7,526 bases of DNA from JAYZDB01 sp036338025 (GTDB taxonomy: Bacteria > Planctomycetota > UBA1135 > UBA2386): NCBI GenBank assembly GCA_036338025.1, contig JAYZDB010000001.1, forward strand, positions 1-7,526, written 5' to 3'. How positions within the stretch are numbered: position 1 is the stretch's first letter; the number at the start of each line of letters is the position of its first letter. Shown in pieces: positions 1-6,849 of the stretch. Under the pieces are notes generated by a model, which ran no database searches, had not been told where the DNA came from, and saw nothing but the letters and a program-made list of their open reading frames with translations. The position numbers and the translations under genes were made by a program.

Positions 1-1539
1 TTCGAGAAGATCTTCTACCGACTGGTCGGTCCGGATGTCTTCCAGTCGATGATCCGGGTCGAATCGGCCGCCACCTCGGAGGACAGCACCGAAACGGCTG
101 CGGCCCTCACCGACTATCAGAGCATCTCGATTCCGGTTGTCTCACAGGCAGACGCCAGGCTGCTACAGGACGTCCTCGAATTCTACGACCTGTTCGCGGC
201 TCAAAACGAAGACCGCCCCGAGTTGCAGTTCAACAGCGCGGTGGCCTACCGTCACGTCGGCGACATCCACCTTCGGCTCGGCCAACTCGACGAAGCGCGG
301 GACGCCTACATCCGAGCGATCCAACAGTACAAGCGTCAAGCCACCGACCACGAAAAGGAGATCGCCAGTATCCGAAATCAACTCGGCCAGGTGTACGCAA
401 ACCAGCGCATGCTGACGGCGGCCCGTGACTCCTACTCGCTGGTCATCGAGGCGCTCGAGAAGGCCGAGGGAACCCCCCGGTTCGAGGACCAACGCTGGCG
501 TTACGAACTCGCACGAGCCCACGACTTCATGGGTTCGCTAGGCACCCGACAACGCGAGGAAGGGCGCGAAGCAGCCCGCCGTAACTCCCGGTCCCGGCGT
601 GGACCGGAAGGCCGCCGCGGACCAGAGGCGCGGCGACGCCCCCCCGGTTCCCGGCGACGGGACAATCCACGTCGTCTCGCCGCACGCCTGCACGGACCGA
701 GCAGCGAAGAACGCCGCAACCATCACGCGACCGCCCAGCGGCTGTTGGCAAAACTCATCGAGGAGTCACCCGACAAATCGGAATACAAGCTCGCCAAGGC
801 CAGAAGTTGTCGCAACTTCGCCAGCTATCTCAGTCGATCGCGCAACCAGGAATCCAAAGACCAGGCCCCCGTCCTGGTCCAAGAAGCCATCGAGATCCTC
901 GAGGCCCTGGTCGACGAATCCACGCAGCTGCCGCACTTCCGGTTCGAACTCGCCGAGACCCTGATCTCGATCCGCCCGTCACGCTCCGACACGACAGAAT
1001 CACAGGAGAGGGCCGACCATCGGGCTGGCCGCCTGTGGTCCAACCGGGTCGAACGTGCTGAGAAGATCCTACGGACCCTGCGCGACAAGTATCCGACCGT
1101 GCATTCGTATACTGAGGGGCTGGCGCGTGCGCTGCACGAACGCCATCACATCCTGATGCGCAAGCGGGAACGCGTACTCGGCATCGCGACCCTGCGCGAG
1201 TCGATAGGACTTCTGGAGGGACTCCGGGAACGCTGGCCTGCCAATGCCGAGTACCTGCGTACGATCGCCGAACGCCGCATGGCGTATGCGGGTTTGCTGG
1301 AACGTGAGTCAGATCCGTCGGGCCTCGGGCTGAATCCCGCGCTGGAGCAGATCCAAAAGTCGATCACGGAGTTCGAGACGTTCCGGAATGCGAAGTTCGC
1401 TTCGCCGCCGGGTTCCGAGCAGGGACTGGTCAGCCGGTACCGTCTGATGGCCCGCATCCTGGACCGTTTGGGGCGGATCGATGAGGCGGAAGCGGCACGG
1501 ACCAAGTCCCGGCAACTGCAGGAAGGCAGCGGTCGCTGA
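1..1539 (+). CDS. TPR-repeat protein, 5'-truncated; probably C-terminal region of a planctomycete Ser/Thr kinase-like protein
   Basis: The frame is open from base 1 to the TGA at 1537-1539. The first Met codon, at 49, is preceded by 16 sense codons (FEKIFYRLVGPDVFQS), so the true start is probably outside the window. Counting from that Met, residues 62-96 form a clear TPR (core AYRHVGDIHLRLGQLDEA). Residues 103-137 form a second, and 457-491 a degenerate third (RILDRLGRIDEAEAA). The phrase FYDLFAAQNEDRPELQ before the first TPR resembles the region after the transmembrane helix in planctomycete Ser/Thr kinases with TPR tails. No kinase motif lies inside the window, so that assignment is inferred. 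TPRs are protein-binding scaffolds; no enzymatic motif is visible. Residues about 168-224 are an Arg/Pro/Gly-rich insertion with the repeat RRGPE. After it, helical TPR-like text resumes in the same frame (RLLAKLIEESPDKSEYKLA). The alternative is a stand-alone TPR protein starting at 49, which I consider less likely. Confidence 0.8.
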   Translation, partial: FEKIFYRLVGPDVFQSMIRVESAATSEDSTETAAALTDYQSISIPVVSQADARLLQDVLEFYDLFAAQNEDRPELQFNSAVAYRHVGDIHLRLGQLDEARDAYIRAIQQYKRQATDHEKEIASIRNQLGQVYANQRMLTAARDSYSLVIEALEKAEGTPRFEDQRWRYELARAHDFMGSLGTRQREEGREAARRNSRSRRGPEGRRGPEARRRPPGSRRRDNPRRLAARLHGPSSEERRNHHATAQRLLAKLIEESPDKSEYKLAKARSCRNFASYLSRSRNQESKDQAPVLVQEAIEILEALVDESTQLPHFRFELAETLISIRPSRSDTTESQERADHRAGRLWSNRVERAEKILRTLRDKYPTVHSYTEGLARALHERHHILMRKRERVLGIATLRESIGLLEGLRERWPANAEYLRTIAERRMAYAGLLERESDPSGLGLNPALEQIQKSITEFETFRNAKFASPPGSEQGLVSRYRLMARILDRLGRIDEAEAARTKSRQLQEGSGR

Positions 1540-1571
1540 CCGCAGGACCCCACGCAAGACGGCGATTCACC

Positions 1572-1641
1572 ACCACCGGCAAAACGACTGGATTGTCGGC
1601 GGTTCCCCTGGCAGACCGGGAGTCGGCGGGGTAGACTTTTT
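1572..1641 (+). terminator. weak candidate terminator region after the TPR gene
   Basis: Two imperfect hairpins lie 30-100 nt after the TPR stop codon. ACCACCGGCA (1572-1581) pairs with TGTCGGCGGT (1594-1603), with one mismatch and one G-T pair and a 12-nt loop; no T-run follows. A second, more broken stem spans about 1607-1630 and is followed after six bases by TTTTT (1637-1641), which is further than usual. TAGACT at 1632-1637 could instead be a -10 box for nadE, but I find no good -35 at the right spacing. Neither reading is strong. Confidence 0.25.
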
Positions 1642-1650
1642 ATCCAATCG

Positions 1651-1679
1651 ACCACTAAGGGTGGTTCCTCTACCACTAA
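1651..1679 (+). promoter_or_regulatory. array of three ACCAC/GTGGT boxes upstream of nadE; candidate operator
   Basis: ACCACTAA occurs at 1651-1658 and again at 1672-1679, exactly 21 bp apart, which is about two helical turns. Between them GTGGT (1661-1665) is the reverse complement of the ACCAC core, giving the order forward, reverse, forward. Either flanking box can form a 5-bp inverted repeat with the middle one, with loops of 5 or 6 nt. The array ends 95 bp before the nadE start and lies in the only non-coding stretch before the operon. Because the operon encodes an NrtR-type regulator, and NrtR proteins bind palindromes of roughly 20 bp upstream of NAD genes, this is a candidate binding site. 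I cannot match it to a known NrtR consensus. It could also be an RNA hairpin in the leader. Confidence 0.35.
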
Positions 1680-1774
1680 ATGCATGCGAGCTCTCCTCAC
1701 CAAACGCTCCCCGTTCGCCCTGAGCGCCGAGACCAGAAGCCTGATGAAATCTCTCCAGAACGTGACACTCTGAC

Positions 1775-2785
1775 ATGCCTGTCCTCGACACCCTTGCGCT
1801 GATCGAAAACCGCGTCAGCACGCTGCGCGCGTTTCATGAACAACGCGGATTTCAGCGCGCCGAACTCGACGTCTCCGGCGGCATCGACTCGGCGGTGATG
1901 CTGCAGTTGCTTTGTCTGGCGCTGTCTCCGCAGCAGGTCACCGCGGTCTTTACCGGCATCCATTCCAGCGATGACTCCCGCAACCGAGCACGGGCAGCAG
2001 CCGAGGCCTGCCAGGCCCGCCTCATCGAGGTCGAAGCGACGGAGACGTTCGAGCACTTGCAGTCCACGCTCCTCAAGTCCATGACCGCGGCTGGTTACGA
2101 CCGCGACCTGATCGAAGCACGGATGACCGAGGATCCGACCGTCGCCGGGTCGCTGCGATCCTGCCTGCGGGCGCCGATCGGTCGAGGCGTCAACCGGATG
2201 GCCGGCGGTGGCATCCGCCACGGCACCGGCAACGAGTGCGAGGATCGCTTCCTGCGCTTCTATCAAAAAGGTGGCGATGGCGAAGTCGACTCCAATCCGA
2301 TCGCGATGCTCAGCAAGGGCGAGGTGTTCCAGTTGGCACACGCGTTGGAAGTCCCACGTAGCATCCTGGAAGCGATCCCCTCGCCCGATTTGCACGGCAA
2401 CGGCCCCGCCCACAACGATGAAGACGAGCTGCAGAGCCTCTACGGAGTCGCCTGGACCTACTCCAAGGTGGACCCGGCAAGCGGTGAATACACCTTCGTC
2501 GGATCAATCGAGCGGATGTCGCGCTTACTGGACGAACCCGACGTCGAAGCCAAGGTATTCGGCCTCCGCGACCTGGACGATGCGGCATGGGAACCCATCG
2601 TCCAGGTCGCCCTCACCCGCACCTTCCGTGGATTCTCGGAGACCGAAGTCCGGGACCTGCTGCTGTCGGCCCGCAGCATCGAGCGCGCGACGCGCCACAA
2701 GATGAACCCCAACTGCCCGACCTACGGCACCAGGCAAGACCTCATCGAGGACGGCATCCTGTCCAATTCCATCGAGGATGTCTGA
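1775..2785 (+). CDS. nadE: NAD(+) synthase, ammonia-dependent type
   Basis: NadE adenylates nicotinate adenine dinucleotide with ATP and amidates it to NAD+, the last step of NAD synthesis in the cytoplasm. The PP-loop motif SGGIDSA is at residues 34-40. The family block GTGNECEDRF starts at residue 150, followed by GDGEVDSNPI (167-176), then LSKGEVFQLA, which matches the NadE active-site and dimer-interface region. PSPDL (202-206) and NDEDEL (214-219) match the usual P(S/T)ADL...TDEDEL segment. RHKMNP (307-312) is the typical C-terminal basic motif. There is no N-terminal nitrilase-like glutaminase domain, so free ammonia or a separate amidase must supply nitrogen. At 336 residues it is longer than the roughly 275-residue E. 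coli enzyme, mainly in the stretch before GTGNECED and near the C-terminus. ATG at 1775 is the first possible start after an in-frame stop at 1763-1765. No convincing Shine-Dalgarno precedes it. It heads the operon with the small ORF and nrtR. Confidence 0.93.
   Translation: MPVLDTLALIENRVSTLRAFHEQRGFQRAELDVSGGIDSAVMLQLLCLALSPQQVTAVFTGIHSSDDSRNRARAAAEACQARLIEVEATETFEHLQSTLLKSMTAAGYDRDLIEARMTEDPTVAGSLRSCLRAPIGRGVNRMAGGGIRHGTGNECEDRFLRFYQKGGDGEVDSNPIAMLSKGEVFQLAHALEVPRSILEAIPSPDLHGNGPAHNDEDELQSLYGVAWTYSKVDPASGEYTFVGSIERMSRLLDEPDVEAKVFGLRDLDDAAWEPIVQVALTRTFRGFSETEVRDLLLSARSIERATRHKMNPNCPTYGTRQDLIEDGILSNSIEDV
2774..2778 (+). promoter_or_regulatory. Shine-Dalgarno for the small ORF, inside the end of nadE
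   Basis: GAGGA lies 8 nt before the ATG at 2787, within the last codons of nadE. It is a good match and spacing, while nadE itself lacks an obvious site. It supports translation of the 38-codon ORF and coupling to nadE termination. Confidence 0.5.
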
Positions 2786-2786
2786 G

Positions 2787-2903
2787 ATGAAAGCCATCCC
2801 CGTCGACATCGACAGCCACGGGCTCGCCAGGTCCAAGGCCGCACTCACCGAACGCGGGATCCAGTGGGTCGCCCAGGAGTCCATGAAGGAAGCCGCGTCG
2901 TGA
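2787..2903 (+). CDS. 38-residue small ORF between nadE and nrtR, unknown function
   Basis: The ORF begins with ATG one base after the nadE stop codon (TGA, G, ATG) and ends with a TGA that overlaps the nrtR start as GTGA (2900-2903). A GAGGA site sits 8 nt before its start. The product starts MKAIPVDIDSHGLARS and ends QESMKEAAS. It has no Cys, no membrane segment and no signal peptide, and mixes charged and hydrophobic residues in a way compatible with one or two short helices. I do not recognise a family. It could be a real small protein linked to NAD control, a leader whose translation couples nadE to nrtR, the remnant of a longer gene, or a chance ORF. The fit to both neighbours favours real translation, though chance cannot be excluded at this length. 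Confidence 0.5.
   Translation: MKAIPVDIDSHGLARSKAALTERGIQWVAQESMKEAAS
2886..2891 (+). promoter_or_regulatory. Shine-Dalgarno deciding the nrtR start
   Basis: AAGGAA is positioned 8-9 nt upstream of the GTG at 2900. The alternative in-frame GTG at 2864 has only a weak GGGA upstream, so 2900 is preferred. Confidence 0.55.
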
Positions 2904-3610
2904 CCCATTCCTACCAGTACCCGCGCCCGGCGCTGACCGTCGACACGGTGGTGTTCACCATCAAGAACCAGGACCTGCGGATTCTGTTGATCCAGCGCGC
3001 AGAAGCGCCATTTGCGGGCTCATGGGCCCTGCCCGGTGGGTTCGTCGAAGTCGGAGAGGAAACTGGCGCGCAGGGCGAAGACATCGACAAGGCCGCCCGC
3101 CGAGAACTCCAAGAAGAGACCGGGATCTCTGAACACGACGTGTTCCTCGAACAACTCTACACCTTTGGGCAACCGGATCGGGATCCGCGGGGCCGCACTG
3201 TGACGGTGGCCTACTACGCACTGGTCCGCGACGACGTATCGATCCGCAGCGGCAGTGACGCCAAGGCTGCCCAGTGGTTTTCAGCAACGGAACTCCCACA
3301 ACTGGCCTTCGATCACCAGCACATCGTCGAAGTCGCATTGCAGCGGATCCGCGGCAAGCTCGACTACGAGCCAAGGATTGCCAATAGCCTGGTCGCCACC
3401 GAATTCACCCAGGCCGAATTCCGCCAGGTCCACGAGGTGATCAAGGGCATCCGCTACGACAAGAGCAACTTCAGCAAGCGCTTCAAGCGCATGATCGAGG
3501 ACGGCAAGCTGGTGGACGCACCGGGCAAGCGCGCCACCGATGGCCGCCCCGCTCGTCTGTATCGAATCGTCCCGGATGCCCTGGCCGAGATCGGTTCGGA
3601 GCAGGTATAG
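2900..3610 (+). CDS. nrtR: NrtR-type regulator: Nudix domain fused to winged-helix DNA-binding domain
   Basis: The 236-residue product has a Nudix fold (about residues 10-150) followed by a winged-helix domain (about 160-225). The opening YPRPALTVDTVVF, then LLIQR, WALPGGFV and RRELQEETG (67-75), is typical of ADP-ribose-type Nudix proteins. The C-terminal FTQAEFRQVHEVI, DKSNFSKRFKRM and GRPARLYR are hallmarks of NrtR. NrtR proteins repress NAD biosynthesis and salvage genes and bind ADP-ribose. The metal-binding REXXEE (R68, E69, E72, E73) is intact, whereas many NrtR proteins have a decayed Nudix box, so hydrolase activity is possible. There are about seven extra residues between GGFV and the helix (VGEETGAQGED). 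GTG at 2900 was chosen because it overlaps the small ORF stop and has AAGGAA upstream. A GTG at 2864 would add 12 residues with no family resemblance. Co-transcription with nadE supports the assignment and suggests autoregulation. Confidence 0.88.
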   Translation: MTHSYQYPRPALTVDTVVFTIKNQDLRILLIQRAEAPFAGSWALPGGFVEVGEETGAQGEDIDKAARRELQEETGISEHDVFLEQLYTFGQPDRDPRGRTVTVAYYALVRDDVSIRSGSDAKAAQWFSATELPQLAFDHQHIVEVALQRIRGKLDYEPRIANSLVATEFTQAEFRQVHEVIKGIRYDKSNFSKRFKRMIEDGKLVDAPGKRATDGRPARLYRIVPDALAEIGSEQV

Positions 3611-3616
3611 CACCCC

Positions 3617-3642
3617 AAAAACGCTCCGGAGCCTAGGGAGTG
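3617..3642 (-). terminator. candidate intrinsic terminator for the minus-strand lipoprotein gene
   Basis: The gap between the convergent genes is 38 bp. Read on the minus strand, CACTCC, then CTAGGCTCC, then GGAGCG is followed directly by TTTTT (plus-strand AAAAA at 3617-3621). The stem has five pairs and one A-C mismatch. An alternative short stem uses the perfect palindrome GCTCCGGAGC (3623-3632). The T-run is on the minus-strand side only, so it serves the lipoprotein gene rather than nrtR. The stem is short, hence moderate confidence. Confidence 0.4.
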
Positions 3643-3648
3643 CGGCCG

Positions 3649-6600
3649 CTAGTTGCCGATCCGAATGGCGTGCCCTGCCGTCGCAGCGGCACCGAGGCTG
3701 TTGGCGCCGGCATCCGCATTGGCGACCTGCGTCCCGACCGTGCCGCCGATCAGCGCCGGGGTATTCGGGATCGTCACGGGCAGCGATGCACTGCCGCCGA
3801 CGTTTTGGAATGGAACCGTGAGGATGATCGGGAATGCAAACAGCGAGCAGTTGGTCATCCCGAGCCCCGACAGGTCGACGCCCGAGTTGTCGATCAGGCC
3901 AAAGAACATCCATGCAGGACCGCTGGTGCTGGTCATGTTCGCCACATCAAAGCTGAGCGAGGATCCAATTCGGGGCTCCGCGGACAGGCTGAAGCTCGGA
4001 GTCACCGCCCCCGTGCCAGGGCAGCCAAAGCCATACGGACCATTGGCAGCCTGATCGGAGGAGTCGTAGCAAATGGCACCGTTCCAGACCCGCGGGTTGG
4101 AGACCTTGCCGGTGAACCTGGCGGCCTTGCCGGCACCGAGGGACAGGGCGAGGTCAGGATTGCTGTAGACCTGGTTGTTGCCGTTGCCGTCGGTGAAGTG
4201 GATACCACCATTGTCGTGGATGACATACATCCCATACTTGCCCGGAGCGAGGTAGAAGTCATCCACATCGACGGTGGTTCGTCCGCTGGCGGCAGCATTG
4301 GCGGTACCCTTCGACACCATGACCCACTTTCCGGGAGAGTTGTCCTTGCCCACGTAGCCGTCCGGTGTGACCCAGACCTCGATGCCGATCGGGGTGCTAC
4401 CGACGGCCTGGGAATGGACATCCATGCTGACGATCTTCAAACCGATCGGATTGGCGACCGTGACGTCGAACAGGGCGCCGCAATCCTTCGAGGTCAGACC
4501 ATTGCCACCGGCGAACGTTGTCTCGAGACATGTCGGTCCGCGGGGGCCGAGTTCATAACTGAAGAGGCCGCGACCGTGTGTCGCAAGGTAGAACTTGTTG
4601 TTGGCTCCCCAGAACATCTCGTAGATCGCGACATTGGCTGGCGTCGCAGAACTGCACCAGGTGTTGCCGCCGTCCTCGCTCACTACGAGGCCGACCTCGG
4701 TCGCCACGTAGAGTATCTTGCTGTCGGCCGGTGAGAGCTTGAGGTCACGTACCGGGGCACTCGGCAGGCCGGACAGGGCGGTCCAGTTGGCTCCCGCGTT
4801 GGTGGTCTCCCAGACATTGTCGCTCTGATAACCGCCAAAGCAGGCAAACACGTGCGAGGAGTTGTTCGGATCGATGGTGATACGGGTCACCATCCGACCC
4901 GGGAGGTTGCGCTGCGCCTTTGGAGTGAACATCGGCGTCGCCGCGGTGGCGTCTCTTGAATGGTAGATGAAGCCGCCGTTATGGCCGACCCAGAGTTCAT
5001 CGGGTGAACCCCGCTGCACCGCGATGGCGCTGATCGGGACGGCGTTGAAGCTGTGAATCGTAGTCCAGGTCGGCCACCCGTATTTCGCGTCGGTCGTTCG
5101 CCAGAGGGAGCCTGCACCGAAGTACAGGGTGTTCGGGTTGTTCGGGTCCAGAATGAACGGCGCGATGAAGTTGGAACCGGGGAACGTCCGCATGGAGCGA
5201 CCACTGACCCCACCGTCGGTCGATTTATACAAGGCACCGTTTTGGGTCTCCCAGTAATGGTAGTTGGAGTCCGTCGGATCGCTGGCGCAGAAGCCTCCGT
5301 CTCCACCTTGTTGGTGAGTCCACCCGTTGTAGGCCGTCCCTGACACACGTCGCAATGTGCCGGTGTCCTGCGAGCCTCCGAGAACAATGCCGCTGCCATG
5401 GGTCGAACCACCGTAGAACTGAGTCACGCCAAGGTCGACGTTCCGGCGGAACCAACCGTTCCCCGGCGAAGCCCAACCCACGTCGCCAACTTCCCAAACA
5501 CCACCATCGTTGCCGAACCAAACCCTGCGGTTCCGCGCACTATCGTAGTTTGGATCCTCAAGAATGATGTGCTGGTCGGCGTGTGGCCCCTTTGGCCACT
5601 GATAGGCCAGGCTCATCCTGGTGAAAACCCCGCCGCCATCGGTGCTCCGCCACAGGTCAATACCACCAGCGACGACCAGGTCGTCGATTGTGTAGGTGTT
5701 CTTGGGATTGGGCGCGACCCACAGAGCATTGTTGTACCAACCCTGCTTGCCGAGAATCCTGTTCTCCGACACAAGGGTGAAGGTCGCCCCACCATCCATG
5801 CTGCGCAGCAGACTATCGGTAGCATTCGATGCAACCGCGTAATCCTTAAGTGCATAGACAACCCCATTGCCAGGACCGGTGTAACCTCGGCTCCAGGCAA
5901 ATTCGATGCGTTGGTGGCCGCCAAGAGTCAGACCGGCACAGCCCGTCCACGTGACACCACCGTCGGTGCTGTAGTGTGCGTACGGGGCGCGGTCATTCTC
6001 CGCGATAGCAATACGGGGGTTGTTGGGGTTGAACTTCACATCCCGACAACTGCCCGTATTGGTGCGTGTCCAGGTGGTGCCAAAGTCGTTGGAGTGCCAG
6101 ATTCCGGTCCTGGTCGCCGCCAGGGCATTGGAACCCGTCAGATCGAGAGACAAGCGATTGACGTAATAGAAGTCCGGATTGTTGGTCGACGCAAGCCGAC
6201 TCCAGGTCGCACCGCTGTCGAGGCTCCGGAAAATCCCAGCGCCGCGAATCGCGTCGAGGTTGCCGAACCCCTCGCCGGTAGCCGCCAGCATTTTGGCAGA
6301 GTTGAACGGATCAAACAGGATGCAGGTCACCGCCAGGTTGTCCATATGGTCATCAACCTTCGACCAGCTGCTGGCGGCGTCGGCGGAGTACCAGATACCA
6401 CCCCCGACGCTGCCACAGAACATCCGCTTGCTGTTGTTGGGGTCAATTGCGATCGCGCGAACACGGCCACCGATCAGGCCCGGGCCTTCTTCCTTCCAGC
6501 CAGCGGCAGTCAAACCACCGCAGGTCCCTTCGGTCCGCAGAGTTTGCATCTCGGCGAGAGCCTTCATCTGCGCATCGTGCGGAATTTTGCCGTTCTCGTC

Positions 6601-6777
6601 GCGCAGGGTCATCAAGCGCCATTGCGCTGCGCCTTTGGCTTCGGCAGCCACCCGTTCTGGTGCAGCCGGCGTATGCGTAGGCTCGGCGGCATCCTGGGAA
6701 CACGCCCCGAGAAGGATGGCGAGGGCAATGGCCTGCCCCACGCGTATCAGTACGAACCGTGTTGGAGAGGACTGCAT
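3649..6777 (-). CDS. predicted lipoprotein with Asp-box (BNR-like) beta-propeller and C-terminal beta module
   Basis: The 1042-residue product begins with a signal peptide (MQSSPTRF, then a hydrophobic stretch) ending in the lipobox LGAC with Cys26, so it is probably lipid-anchored outside the inner membrane. About eight Asp-box-like motifs follow, near residues 185, 229, 270, 326, 378, 519, 658 and 700 (for example STDGGVTW and SEDGGNTW). They are interleaved with blade motifs such as IDPNNS and LDPNNPNTLYFGAGSLW. This is the BNR/sortilin-like propeller class, usually binding glycans or proteins. I cannot identify the sialidase Arg triad, so no enzymatic role is claimed. Residues about 755-905 form an extra beta region, and about 915-1042 form a module opening YGFGCPGTG with Cys919 and Cys977, a type I associate with secreted planctomycete proteins. 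I chose ATG at 6777; an in-frame GTG at 6786 would add three residues but would lie in the T-rich tail of the upstream terminator. Neither has a clear ribosome binding site. Confidence 0.85.
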   Translation of the reverse strand: MQSSPTRFVLIRVGQAIALAILLGACSQDAAEPTHTPAAPERVAAEAKGAAQWRLMTLRDENGKIPHDAQMKALAEMQTLRTEGTCGGLTAAGWKEEGPGLIGGRVRAIAIDPNNSKRMFCGSVGGGIWYSADAASSWSKVDDHMDNLAVTCILFDPFNSAKMLAATGEGFGNLDAIRGAGIFRSLDSGATWSRLASTNNPDFYYVNRLSLDLTGSNALAATRTGIWHSNDFGTTWTRTNTGSCRDVKFNPNNPRIAIAENDRAPYAHYSTDGGVTWTGCAGLTLGGHQRIEFAWSRGYTGPGNGVVYALKDYAVASNATDSLLRSMDGGATFTLVSENRILGKQGWYNNALWVAPNPKNTYTIDDLVVAGGIDLWRSTDGGGVFTRMSLAYQWPKGPHADQHIILEDPNYDSARNRRVWFGNDGGVWEVGDVGWASPGNGWFRRNVDLGVTQFYGGSTHGSGIVLGGSQDTGTLRRVSGTAYNGWTHQQGGDGGFCASDPTDSNYHYWETQNGALYKSTDGGVSGRSMRTFPGSNFIAPFILDPNNPNTLYFGAGSLWRTTDAKYGWPTWTTIHSFNAVPISAIAVQRGSPDELWVGHNGGFIYHSRDATAATPMFTPKAQRNLPGRMVTRITIDPNNSSHVFACFGGYQSDNVWETTNAGANWTALSGLPSAPVRDLKLSPADSKILYVATEVGLVVSEDGGNTWCSSATPANVAIYEMFWGANNKFYLATHGRGLFSYELGPRGPTCLETTFAGGNGLTSKDCGALFDVTVANPIGLKIVSMDVHSQAVGSTPIGIEVWVTPDGYVGKDNSPGKWVMVSKGTANAAASGRTTVDVDDFYLAPGKYGMYVIHDNGGIHFTDGNGNNQVYSNPDLALSLGAGKAARFTGKVSNPRVWNGAICYDSSDQAANGPYGFGCPGTGAVTPSFSLSAEPRIGSSLSFDVANMTSTSGPAWMFFGLIDNSGVDLSGLGMTNCSLFAFPIILTVPFQNVGGSASLPVTIPNTPALIGGTVGTQVANADAGANSLGAAATAGHAIRIGN

Positions 6778-6830
6778 CAGAAACACAACCGCGCACCCAC
6801 GAACTCCCGTCGGATTCCGTGGGTGCGCGG
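6778..6830 (-). terminator. strong GC-rich hairpin with T-rich tail between two minus-strand genes
   Basis: CCGCGCACCCACG (6789-6801) and CGTGGGTGCGCGG (6818-6830) are perfect reverse complements: a 13-bp stem with 11 G-C pairs and a 16-nt loop. Read on the minus strand, the stem is followed by TTGTGTTTCTG, a T-rich tail. It starts 19 nt after the stop codon of the upstream gene (6850), as expected for an intrinsic terminator. It ends 11 nt before the ATG of the lipoprotein gene. On the plus strand there is no T-run. Confidence 0.75.
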
Positions 6831-6849
6831 CTAGCAGGAAGCGATCGAA

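Noticed and set aside
540..720. Frameshift or sequencing error in the TPR gene
   Set aside because: TPR-like sequence continues in the same frame on both sides, so two compensating shifts would be needed, and the alternative frame does not read as TPR either.
1593..1637. Sigma-70 promoter (TTGTCG or TGGCAG with TAGACT) before nadE
   Set aside because: TTGTCG is at the wrong distance from TAGACT, and the hexamer at the correct distance (TGGCAG) matches the -35 consensus at only two positions.
1697..2413. Minus-strand open frame of 238 codons over nadE
   Set aside because: It lies opposite the unmistakable NadE motifs and has no own start context.
2864..2899. Earlier GTG start for the nrtR gene
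   Set aside because: The 12 extra residues show no family similarity, and the GTG at 2900 has AAGGAA upstream and overlaps the small ORF stop.
3640..4734. Plus-strand open frame of 364 codons antisense to the lipoprotein gene
   Set aside because: It shows the same shadow pattern, covers the real gene's C-terminal module, and has no family resemblance.
3649..6777. Sialidase annotation for the propeller protein
   Set aside because: Asp-boxes occur in many non-enzymatic propellers, and I cannot locate the catalytic Arg triad, Tyr/Glu pair and Asp of sialidases.
5398..6834. Long plus-strand open frame of 478 codons antisense to the lipoprotein gene
   Set aside because: Its product is low in recognisable structure and repetitive in Gly, Arg, Val and Pro. 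The opposite strand carries a signal peptide and repeated Asp-boxes, so this is an antisense shadow in GC-rich DNA.
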